From contig NC_058055.1 of assembly GCF_020085105.1 (NCBI RefSeq), forward strand, positions 11,671,822 to 11,735,821: a stretch of 64,000 bases of DNA. Reading direction: 5' to 3'. The notes under the pieces are model-generated. The model was not told the DNA's origin. It did no database searches and worked only from the letters and a program-made list of their open reading frames with translations. The position numbers were made by a program, and so were the translations under genes. Source of the DNA: Siniperca chuatsi (lineage: Eukaryota > Chordata > Actinopteri > Centrarchiformes > Sinipercidae). Shown here in pieces: positions 12,501-19,895 of this stretch; position 1 is the stretch's first letter; each line of letters begins with the position of its first letter.

Positions 12501-15129
12501 GCGAGGAGTGGGAGATTGAGGTCGGTGTGGGAAACAGTCTGGGAAGCAGGTGTCACCCCACTTCAGGATCTCGCTGGTGGTCCAGGAAATGATGGGATTG
12601 TGCTGCTCCAACCATGGGCGCCCTAAAATCACATCAGTGGTGGAATCCTCCAGAACCAGTAGATGTTGCTGTTCCTTATGTAATAGCCCGACCTGGAGGG
12701 TGACTGGGCCAGCACTCAACTGCACATGGTTCCGGCTGAGGGGTTGATCAGTCACGGAGTGAATCTGGTAGATGGACAGTGTGGTTGTGGTCTGGAGTTT
12801 GAGCTAGCGGCAGAGGGCACCCGAGATGAAGTTGCCAGCTGACCCGGAGTCGAGGAGAGCATAGGCTGGAATGGAGATATTGGATGCAGTAAGTTTACGA
12901 TGGTAGAGAGTGGCTTCATTTTATTTTTGGAGGGTAGGATGGTACTCACCATGGGACGAGGTGCACGGATGGGGCATGTCGTGATCACATGCCCCGTAGC
13001 TCCACAATACAGGCACAGACCCCGGGACAGCCGCCTCTGCCACTCAGCCAGTGTCAGGCGGTTATTTTCTAGTTGCATAGGTTCAGATCTTGGTTCTGGA
13101 GGGCTGATGGGCTCTGGCTGGCGGAGGGATGGTGAGATTGGTGACTGGCCCTGGTGTTCTTCTAGACATGACTGCATACGAGTGGCCACTCGGATGGAGA
13201 GCTGGATGAATCGTTCTTGGCCGATGGTATCCTCGTATGCAGCGAGATGCAACCACACCCTGGGATCCAACCCCTGGCGATAAGTTGCAATGAGAGATTG
13301 TTCGTTCCAACCACTGGCTGCTGCGAGACTCCGGAACCTGAGTGCATAGTCATTGATGGATTTTGACCCTTGTTTCAAATGATATAGTTGCTCACCAGCT
13401 GACGAATCACTTGCTGGAATGCCGAAAACTTCTTTGAAGTGGGTTATGAAGGTGTTTAGAGATTGGGTAAATGATCCGTTTTGCGACCACAGTGATTCTG
13501 CCCATTGGAGAGCTCGTCCATGCAACTGGGATATGATGAAGGCCACCTTGGGTGCGGCTGCATCTCCAGGACCAGTGAACACTGCAGGAGAAAACCGTTG
13601 CAGTCCTCCACCGAGCCAGAGAAGGGCGCCGGTTTGGCCATGGGACTGGCATACACCGGTGGTGAAGGAGTGATGGCGGAAGTGACAGGAGTGCTCGCTG
13701 GTGTGGAGGTAGGTGGATTGGGGGAAAGCAGTCGTCGGAAACCGTCAACCAGTTCCTGAAATGGATCCGTGGAGCTCATGCTGTTGTCCTGTTAGCGGTG
13801 GTCCGGTCTTCTGTTATGGACAGATAGGTGGGAGACACTGATATGGAGGTAGATGTTGATTTATTGAGACAACAGAAGAGTAAACACAATTTGCAGATAA
13901 TGGGTAGTTATGAGGATGTAGAATGTTCACAGATACTGTCCTTGTGCTTACGGATCCGTTGATGATGGTGGGTTAGCTGGTAGGGAAACTACACTGGAGT
14001 GAAGCACCCGCTGGAGAGGGAACAGGCTGGAGTGGAATGAAGTGAGACACAGGCTGGAGTGGGAACACACTGGAGCCGGATGGAGTGGAATACCCACTGG
14101 AGTGGAAACATGATGAATGTGATTGGGTGCTGACGGGCAGCAGGTGTGTATAATCAGTATTTTGGTGATGGAGCGCGCTGAGGCTGGTTGACGGGGGAAC
14201 CTGGCGAGTCGGTAACACTCAAGGATTACTGCTGTTATTTCTCTAATCTTGACAATCTAACCAGTGACAACACATTAGTTAAGGTTGTAAGGACTATGAC
14301 TGTCGGTAGTTGTTGTTTATTTTGTTTAAATATGCAGAACTGTAATTTTATTCCGTACCTTTCTAAAAGTTCTGTGGATGTATTACTTAAAAAAATATAT
14401 TAATCTACATAAAAATTTTATCAATAAAACCTTTGAGTTCTGACTTAGTTTTAAAAACACCCACATATGTACATCCACATTGGGTGAACAATTGATATAT
14501 CTATATATGCATAGTCCCTTTAATTTTTGGACACTGAAAGAGGACAGTGACAGGTGTGATATTAAAGTGAATTCTGAAAGTTAGCACTTTACCCTAAGTA
14601 TTTAAAAATGTTTCAATAAAAAACACTGTAATACATCGCTAACACAACAAAAATCACAACTATGTCCAAATATGGATCTTCTGCTTTGGTTGGACATTAT
14701 ATTCATGGTGATTTATTGTTTATGTAGATTGTAGTTGACTTTGTAAGGTTCATTGATAGATGAAATGGATATGTAAATAAACAAACAAACCTACCTGACC
14801 TCATGTGTTTGTGTTTGCTTTTGTTTTAGAAAAGAAAGAAGTCGCACCTGAAGCAGAATGGGACATGGTACCTGTCTATGTATATATTGCTGTTACCATC
14901 ATTGTCGTACTGGTGCTGTCGCTGTGTGTGGGGGCAGTGCTCAAAGTGTAAGTAAAAACACATATACAATATAGTATGCACACACACTGAGATATACAAT
15001 GAAATTAGAAGGTAAGCTCACTCCAAACTGTGCTTCTTTTGTAGGAGGAGATCAAGACAAGTGAAGAAGCCAGACTCTCTGCTCTCTCTGTTTGCCAGAA
15101 ATCCAGTTCTTACAGTGGTGGAGGCCTAA
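3446..15129 (+). CDS. il13ra2: Interleukin-13 receptor subunit alpha-2, nine coding exons
   Basis: This is a type I cytokine receptor chain; the mammalian protein binds IL-13 tightly at the cell surface and acts largely as a decoy. Coding exons are 3446-3536, 3829-3980, 4573-4729, 4832-4952, 6270-6454, 6894-7048, 7782-7929, 14830-14947 and 15045-15129. All introns are GT-AG, and the exons total 1212 bases, or 403 residues plus stop (human is about 380). Residues 1-26 form a signal peptide. Fibronectin-III-like modules follow, with family motifs [25 protein letters not shown] and [13 protein letters not shown]. The WSEWS box is at about 326-330 and the membrane segment at about 350-374. A tail of about 28 residues has no clear Box1 motif. 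The start was chosen because its exon encodes a hydrophobic leader and its phase-1 donor joins exon 2 in frame. Intron 7 is 6.9 kb and full of transposons. The exon structure was spliced by eye, with no transcript to confirm it. Confidence 0.93.
3829..3980 (+). CDS. il13ra2: il13ra2 coding exon 2 (first half of D1)
   Basis: The exon begins after a TTGCAG acceptor and ends at GTAAGT in phase 0. It encodes the motif [20 protein letters not shown], which closely resembles the start of domain 1 of mammalian IL13RA2, and continues to YRDSWT. Confidence 0.93.
4573..4729 (+). CDS. il13ra2: il13ra2 coding exon 3 (second half of D1)
   Basis: The acceptor is TTGGCAG and the donor GTCAGT. The exon encodes a segment ending [14 protein letters not shown] and then the linker to domain 2, matching the KIHTLLPWQCTN region of the mammalian protein. 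The open frame continues upstream of the acceptor, so the start depends on phase 0 from exon 2 and on family similarity. Confidence 0.87.
4832..4952 (+). CDS. il13ra2: il13ra2 coding exon 4 (D2, first half)
   Basis: The acceptor is TATCTTTAG and the donor GTATGT. The exon encodes a cytokine-receptor strand pair with two cysteines ([17 protein letters not shown]), the usual disulfide-bearing start of the cytokine-binding module. It ends in phase 2 within a tryptophan codon completed by exon 5. Confidence 0.9.
4995..5290 (+). repeat. Interspersed teleost repeat, partial copy 1
   Basis: The sequence starts with CCACCACTTTGGTCCAG, continues with CTCAACAACTTTGGATGGAT, and contains two GACTTT(T/G)CATCTAG blocks. 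The same module occurs at 60547-60783 and, in the other orientation, around 38108-38866. It lies in il13ra2 intron 4, about 40 bases beyond the exon 4 donor. Confidence 0.7.
5700..6012 (+). repeat. Possible SINE or LINE 3' end
   Basis: The right edge reads CTGAATGACAATAAAGTTAT followed by CTTGAATTC. This resembles the AATGACAATAAAG tail of fish retroposons, and a similar tail is at 24798-24838. The left edge is not defined. Confidence 0.35.
5838..5862. repeat. (TA)n microsatellite
   Basis: About twelve TA units in il13ra2 intron 4. A second TA tract lies at 8050-8070 in intron 7. Confidence 0.9.
6270..6454 (+). CDS. il13ra2: il13ra2 coding exon 5 (D2, second half)
   Basis: The acceptor is CCTCCCCAG and the donor GTACGT. 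The exon encodes the [14 protein letters not shown] segment and the strongly conserved motif [19 protein letters not shown], followed by SLQIQNH. These match domain 2 of IL13RA2. Confidence 0.93.
6498..6751. mobile_element. MITE with perfect 8-bp target duplication (254 bp)
   Basis: The left end GGTTACACTTTATTTGGATA and the complement of the right end GGTAACGCTTTATTTGGATA form inverted repeats. With gaps they extend about 50 bases, to TTATAGAGTATTTGTAAC. GAAAGTGA flanks both sides exactly (6490-6497 and 6752-6759). The 8-bp duplication points to hAT-type transposition. There is no coding capacity. It sits in il13ra2 intron 5, 43 bases after the donor. Confidence 0.88.
6894..7048 (+). CDS. il13ra2: il13ra2 coding exon 6 (D3, first half)
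   Basis: The acceptor is TTTTAATGCAG and the donor GTATGG. The exon encodes [31 protein letters not shown] and WEVEHLQEG, the opening strands of the membrane-proximal fibronectin-III domain. It ends in phase 0. Confidence 0.9.
7213..7302. repeat. Short interspersed repeat
   Basis: The motifs ATTTACATTACATTTATTTA, CTGACGCTTTTACCCAAAGC and GACAATAAGTGCATTCAACC match a repeat widespread in teleost DNA, here in il13ra2 intron 6. Its element class is uncertain. Confidence 0.5.
7782..7929 (+). CDS. il13ra2: il13ra2 coding exon 7 (D3 with WSEWS box)
   Basis: The acceptor is ATTTACAG and the donor GTAATG. The exon encodes [20 protein letters not shown] and then the SEWS of the canonical WSxWS box of type I cytokine receptors. 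The following intron (7930-14829) is by far the gene's longest and holds most of its mobile elements. Confidence 0.94.
7930..9450. other. il13ra2 intron 7, left part
   Basis: This is non-coding. It holds a TA microsatellite (8050-8070) and, around 9170-9290, sequence that looks like an unclassified short repeat (with CTGCTGGCAGAGATGGGCTA). I recognise no exon here. Confidence 0.4.
9520..9826 (+). mobile_element. LINE reverse-transcriptase fragment
   Basis: The translation shows [20 protein letters not shown] and, in place of the catalytic YADD motif, [18 protein letters not shown], typical of the RT palm of L2/Rex-like non-LTR retrotransposons. A frameshift near 9715 splits the frame. It then ends at the gypsy sequence near 9827. 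Both ends of the LINE are missing. Confidence 0.75.
9827..10700 (-). pseudogene. gypsy integrase region (truncated)
   Basis: Visible motifs are the zinc-binding HHCC part (HEC...C near 10310), [20 protein letters not shown], the first catalytic aspartate in [11 protein letters not shown] and the second in [13 protein letters not shown]. After a frameshift near 9990 comes a HPQSNG motif followed by a stop. The copy ends at about 9827, before the end of the integrase domain. Confidence 0.87.
10700..11400 (-). pseudogene. gypsy RT end and RNase H region
   Basis: The minus strand encodes [30 protein letters not shown] and [17 protein letters not shown] (RT palm/thumb), then, in shifted frames, RNase H-like sequence near 10730-10950 with [15 protein letters not shown] and [20 protein letters not shown] motifs. 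The usual YLDD catalytic motif is altered here. Confidence 0.8.
11402..11988 (+). mobile_element. 5'-truncated L2-like LINE inserted in the gypsy RT region
   Basis: The plus strand encodes the carboxyl end of a non-LTR retrotransposon ORF (11405-11803), with [51 protein letters not shown] and [14 protein letters not shown] before a stop. The 3' UTR contains CAGCACTTTGG and ends AATAAAG followed by TTGAT repeats (about 11970-11988). Gypsy sequence resumes on both sides. The 5' truncation and simple-repeat tail are usual for target-primed insertion. Confidence 0.9.
12000..12755 (-). pseudogene. gypsy protease end and reverse-transcriptase start
   Basis: The frame shows the protease second motif DVILGRPWL and the RT entry region with [30 protein letters not shown] and [20 protein letters not shown]. 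The frame is lost after this and the rest of the finger/palm region, up to a [15 protein letters not shown] motif near 12010, is in another frame. Confidence 0.85.
12752..13779 (-). pseudogene. gypsy gag region (broken)
   Basis: A start at 13779 opens [20 protein letters not shown]. The frame shifts near 13560-13580 and continues as a capsid-like segment with [22 protein letters not shown] and then the zinc knuckle [14 protein letters not shown] (C-x2-C-x4-H-x4-C). After another shift the protease motif [10 protein letters not shown] lies near 12805-12835 in a different frame. Confidence 0.85.
13812..14217 (-). repeat. Single 5' LTR of the gypsy element (406 bp)
   Basis: On the minus strand the segment starts TGTTACC and ends CCATAACA, so its ends are TGTTA...TAACA inverted repeats. 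An AATAAA lies about 50 bases before its inner end, as expected for an LTR polyadenylation signal, and gag begins about 30 bases further in. No second copy exists in the window, so the boundaries rest on these signals only. Confidence 0.6.
14218..14829. other. il13ra2 intron 7, right part
   Basis: This AT-rich DNA runs between the gypsy LTR and the membrane exon. An open frame at 14188-14403 crosses the LTR edge and shows no family resemblance. I see no recognisable element. Confidence 0.4.
14830..14947 (+). CDS. il13ra2: il13ra2 coding exon 8 (transmembrane segment)
   Basis: The acceptor is TTGTTTTAG and the donor GTAAGT. The exon encodes a short acidic stalk (EVAPEAEWD) and then a hydrophobic helix of about 25 residues, [20 protein letters not shown] and on. 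It sits 6.9 kb beyond exon 7, but the splice phases match exactly. Confidence 0.92.
15045..15129 (+). CDS. il13ra2: il13ra2 coding exon 9 (cytoplasmic tail and stop)
   Basis: The acceptor is TTTTGTAG. The exon encodes a basic stop-transfer sequence RRSRQVKKP and then [18 protein letters not shown], ending in TAA. I see no proline-rich Box1 motif, as expected for a decoy-type receptor. No convincing polyadenylation signal was found close by. Confidence 0.87.
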
Positions 15130-15409
15130 AAAGGCAAGAAAACCTGCACCTTCATCGCTCTCAAAGAGCACGTCTGACAGATGTTTTATTGTTGCACTCC
15201 CCTGCTCTCATTTTCAGGGTCGCTGATTGAAAATCACACAATGAAGCTCAAAGAAGCAACACAGTCATCACCTGAGATTGTAGCCACTGCTAACACATTA
15301 CTGAAGATATTACATATTAGGGTGAAGGTTACAGTGGGTTATATACAAAAAATTATCAAATTTACAAACAGTATTATAGTTTTCAAAATACTGGACTGTG
15401 CATGCCTTT

Positions 15410-16290
15410 TTTATTTACATTTGTATGTCTCCGCACTGGCAATGTTTTCTGGTTGTCCGTATGTACGTCCCATTCTCGTGAATGCGATATCTCAGAAATG
15501 CCTGGAAGGAATTTCTTACAATTTGGCACAAACGTCCACTTGGACTCAAGGATGATTAGAATTTGGTTGTCAAAGGTCAAGGTCACTGTGACCTCACAAA
15601 ACACATTTTTGGCCATAACTCAAGAATTGATGAACATATTTCACGGACAATGAATTGGTGACACCTTTGACTCAAAGGTCAAAGGTCAACTTCACTGTGA
15701 CATCATAATGACCTGGAAAAATACTTTTTGGCCATTATTCAACACCATAACTCAGGGAGAGAAGGGAAGATTGTGACCATATTTTATTTAGCTATAATTT
15801 AAGAATGAAATGGCCAATTCCAGATGTCACACACACATTGACTGGGTCAACACAATGAGTAAACAATAACTAGCACAGTTCAGGCTTTCCTCCAGCTTGT
15901 CCATTCTGCCTTTCACTTCCTGCCTCATTCTGAATTTTGAGCATCATCAAAATCACATGACTGCAAACAACACATTGGAGCACGCCTCCAAAAATGCCAG
16001 GAGCTATGCTCTATAAGAATCCATCTTTACATAGTAATCAAGTACATGTGATGCCTGTTTAGCCAATACATCTATGATAATCCTTCATTAATCAGTTCAA
16101 CAATGTATATTCACTGGAATCATATATATGTATCATCAATATAGTGATAACTTCCATTTAGCCAAAAAATACACTTTATACCTTTTATTCAATTCCTTTC
16201 AAGTATTCACTACATATATGAGTCTGGACAGACATGGATGTAAACTGCAACTTGACTGGTTGGCGGAGGCATACAACTGTGGGGCAGTAA
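15410..16290 (+). repeat. Interspersed teleost repeat beyond il13ra2
   Basis: The motifs GAATGCGATATCTCAGAAAT, GTCAAAGGTCAAGGTCACTG, TTTTTGGCCATAACTCAAGA and, near 16262, GGCGGAGGCATACAACTGTG are hallmarks of a repeat common in teleosts. It starts 280 bases after the stop codon and may lie in the il13ra2 3' UTR. Its element class is uncertain. Confidence 0.6.
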
Positions 16291-16859
16291 TTCTAGTTAT
16301 ACAAATGCTTGAATTTATATGAACTATTCTGAGATGTCATGTTAACTGGAAATGTTACATTATGGAGAAAAGTATCACTCTTTATAATTGTTTTTCCAAT
16401 CGGTTGTTTACTTTTTGCTACAACTCTTCCCAGCTTCTTTAGTCAGCAGAAATTTCTTTGCTGATGTTGTGTTTAGGAGCAATTACTTATTCTTTGGGAA
16501 TTTGTTTTTGATGTTGTACTATTTGCCAGATCTCTTGCCAGTTGATTCAGTCGGCACAGGTCCACTTCATGTTGTGAAAACATTCTGTTTTGTGTTTAAT
16601 TGTTAACTTTTTGCCTCAGCTCTTGCCAGTCAACAAAGATTTTATTATGTCAAAATATACAGGGATAATATACATGTGAAATGATTTTGTGCTATGTCTT
16701 TATTGTACACTTCAAGCCAGTGAAGTCTCTCATTTCAGAATTTATAATGCAGCTGAGTGGGATTTTTTAAGGCCACAGCTCCTTGTAAGTTTTGTCTTTA
16801 AGAGTTTAAATTATAACTCACCATGACTGCAGAACAATGTTTCTGTAACTGCTTGACAC

Positions 16860-17045
16860 AGGGTACAATGACAAACACCGAAGAACACAGACTTAAATAC
16901 ACTTAGGTTAGGGAGACAACGAGACACAGGTGAAACTGATCAAGACAAGTGAAAACCATCAAAGTAATCAAAGACAGGACGCAAAACTAAAAGACACTTG
17001 AGGGAAGGAGACTATTACAAAATAAAACAGGAAATGACTGAACAC
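16860..17045. repeat. Possible LTR- or DIRS-derived repeat fragment
   Basis: Purine-rich DNA with CTTAAATACACTTAGG, GACACAGGTGAAACTGAT and AAACAGGAAATGAC resembles the flank of a recurrent fish repeat. The class and edges are not secure. Confidence 0.35.
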
Positions 17046-17111
17046 AAACTCCACACAATTTTATACCAATGTACCCCACCTTCCCTTTGATTTTTGTACA
17101 TTTGAGTGTAT

Positions 17112-17232
17112 TAAAGCTCCAGTATGTAGGATTTAGTGGCATCTAGTTGTGAAATTGCAATTGAATACAGCTCGCTTCACCCTCCCCTTCCAAGTGTGTA
17201 GGAGAAACTATGGTAGCCGCGAAACTTGCGAA
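17112..17232 (+). mobile_element. MITE-like repeat, left half
   Basis: It begins AAGCTCCAGTATGTAGGATT and continues TAGTGGCATCTAGTTGTGAA to GGTAGCCGCGAAACTTGCGA. The right half of the same element lies at 19665-19895. The two are separated by an L2-like LINE. Confidence 0.75.
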
Positions 17233-19664
17233 AATGTTGAGTCGGTATGTACATATGCAAAGACAATGTCGGACTCCGTAGTTTTCCCTGGGCCCCTGCC
17301 AGATCTGACCAGTGATGACATGTTTAGCCGCATGTCTTCATTCTGATGCTTGCTATCAAGGTGGTGTCCAGCAAACAATGTGGGCTTGTGAGTTTTTTCG
17401 TAGACCAAACCATTACAATTCAGAGTTGAGACCAGGAGGCAGAGTTGCAGTCCTACACGCTTCTCTGCGCTTCCAGAGCAGTTACCCACCCCAAACTCCT
17501 TAGTGACGGTGTTTGCCCCCCGACCACTTGGAGTTGCAGCCATCTTCGACTCAAGCCTATTAATCAACCCTAAACCTAAACTAAATTAGAACTCACTCGA
17601 AAGCCTTGTTCTTAGACTTCACACTTAGTCCTTCACACCTGACCTGGAAAACACAACAGCCAATTCTGTTTGTAATAGTGTACCGCACTCCTGGTCCTTA
17701 TTTATCTGAATTCTCAGAGTTTTTATCAAGTTTAAAACAGATACAGTAATTATTGTAGGTGATTTTAATACTCATGTGGACGTTGAAAATGATAGCCTTA
17801 GTACTGCTATTATCTCATTATTAGATTCGATTGGCTTCTGTAAGAGTGTACATAAACCCAGTCACTGTTTTAACCACACCCTCGACCTTGTTCTGACATA
17901 TGGCATTGAAATTGAACATTTAATAGGCTTTCCACAGAATCCTTCATTATCTGACCATTATTTAATAACTTTTGAGCTCCTATTACTGGACTACACATCA
18001 TTAGGCAAGGACTAGATGTCTGTCTGATATTGCTGTGGCTAGATTCAAGGAAGCGATACCATTTGCAATTAATTCAATGTCATGTCTCAATATAACAGAG
18101 GGCTCCTATGCTAATTTCAGCCCCTCCCAAATTGACCTTGTTGATAGTGCTGCAGGCTCACTGCGAACAACACTCGACTCTATTGCCCCTCTAAAAAAGA
18201 AGATAATATAATAAAGAAAGTTAGCTCCATGGTATAACCTCCAAACCCGCAAATTAAAGCAAACATTGCGAAAACTTGAAAGCAAATGGCATTCCAACAA
18301 CCTGGAAGAATCTTATTTAGTCTGGCAAGATAGTCTTAAAACGTATAGTAAAGTATAGGAAAGCCCTCCGTAATGCCAGAGTAGCTTACTACTCATCATT
18401 AATAGAAGAAAATAAAAACAACCCCAGGTTTCTTTTCAGCACTGTAGCCAGGCTGACAGAGAGTCACATCTCTATTGAACCATGTATTCCTATAGCCCTC
18501 AGTAGTAACGACTTCATGAGCTTCTTTAATGATAAAATTTACTATTAAACTAACTATTAACTATTAGAGAAAAAATTCATCACGTCCTGCCCACAACCGG
18601 TACCGATTTATCTTCAAACACCTTAGAAACAGTTATAAAACCTGGTATATATTTAGACTGCTTTGCTCCTATCGACCTTCTTTAACTAACTTCAATGATT
18701 TCTTCATCTAAGCCATCAACCTGTCTCTTAGACCCTATTCCAACTAGGCTGCTTAAAAACGTTTTACCCTTAGTTAGCACTTCTTTACTGGATATGATCA
18801 ATCTGTCTTTATCAACAGGCTATGTCCCATAGTCTTTTAAAATAGCTGTAATTAAACCTCTTCTTAAAAAGCCTTCTCTTGATTCAGGGGTTTTAGCCAA
18901 CTATAGACCTATATCTAACCTTCCCTTTCTCTCTAAGATCCTTGAGAAAGCAGTCGCCAACCAGTTGTGTGACTTTCTAAATAACAACAGTTTATTTGAT
19001 GTTAAGTCATTATTTAGACACTGGTGAAAATTACAAATGACCTTTTAAATGCATCAGACAATGGACTTGTCTCAGTACTTGTCTTGTTAGATCTTAGTGC
19101 TGCATTCGACACCATTGACCATCACATCCTATTACAGAGATGGGAACATTTAATTGGCATTAAAGGAACCGCACTAAGCTGATTTAAATCCTATCTATCA
19201 GATCATTCTCAGTTTGTACATGTTAACGGTGAGTCGTCCTTGTACGCAAAAGTTAGTCACAGAGTTCCACAAAATTCTGTGCTTGGACCGATTTTATTCA
19301 CCTAGTATATGCTTCCTCTAGGCAATATTATTAGGAAACACTCCATAAACTTTCATTGTTATGCGGATGATACCCAATTATATCTATCGATCAAGCCAGA
19401 TGAAACTAACCAGTTAGCTAAACCTCAAGCATGCCTTAAGGACATAAAGACGCTAGACGCTTATGCTGCTATAGGCCTAGACTGCCAGGAGACTTACCAT
19501 GATGCACTGAGCTTCTCTATCCTTCTCTCCCTCTCCATCTGTATGCATATTCATCCCATTAATGCATGTTTCTACCTCTCTTTAAATTTCTAGGTGGAAT
19601 TTGCATTGTGGTTCCCTCCTTGGTGTTATATAAATAAAATTTCATTTAATTGAATTGAAAAACC
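17233..19664 (+). mobile_element. L2-like LINE (broken) inserted in the MITE-like repeat
   Basis: Reading rightwards: 5' sequence with an SELRPGGRVAVLHASLRFQS-type start of the endonuclease region (about 17410-17500); endonuclease end with DFNTHVDVEN, TLDLVLTYGI and SLSDHYLITF (17760-17980); RT with [40 protein letters not shown], a PQNSVLGPILF motif and CYADDTQLYLSI (18890-19400). Frameshifts and stops are frequent. The 3' end is a short UTR with AATAAAATTTCATTTAATTG and a TTGAA-type tail near 19650. The RT thumb and C-terminal region is missing. Confidence 0.88.
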
Positions 19665-19895
19665 CAAATGGCCCTATCTAGAGCCAGTGTTTGGTTTGTC
19701 TGTTCTGGGCTACTGTAGAAACATAGCGGTGTAACATGGCGACCTCCGTGGAAGGGGACCTGCTGCCTATGTAGATAACAGCTTATTCTAAGGTAATGAA
19801 AACGTTTCTTATTTTCAGGTGATCATACACTAATGAAAATATACTTATAAATATTACATTCCATTTCTGCCAATAGCCTCACTGGACCTTTAAAT
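19665..19895 (+). mobile_element. MITE-like repeat, right half
   Basis: It resumes at about TGGCCCTATCTAGAGCCAGT and runs through GTAACATGGCGACCTCCGTG and TTTCAGGTGATCATACACTA to CACTGGACCTTTAA. The outer end is complementary to the AAAGCTCCAGT start at 17113, as expected for terminal inverted repeats. Confidence 0.75.

Larger units (their letters stand above)
9827..14217 (-). mobile_element. Ty3/gypsy LTR retrotransposon, 3'-truncated and broken
   Basis: Reading on the minus strand from 14217: one LTR, a gag region with CCHC zinc knuckle, protease, reverse transcriptase, RNase H and integrase. The copy stops inside integrase near 9827 and has no 3' LTR. Frames are disrupted by shifts and stops in every domain. 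A separate LINE splits the RT region (about 11402-11988). The element lies antisense to il13ra2 in intron 7. It cannot be functional. Confidence 0.92.

Noticed and set aside
14188..14403. Frame crossing the right edge of the gypsy LTR
   Set aside because: It spans the element boundary and resembles no protein, and the supposed continuation of the LINE at 9520-9826 is not found here.
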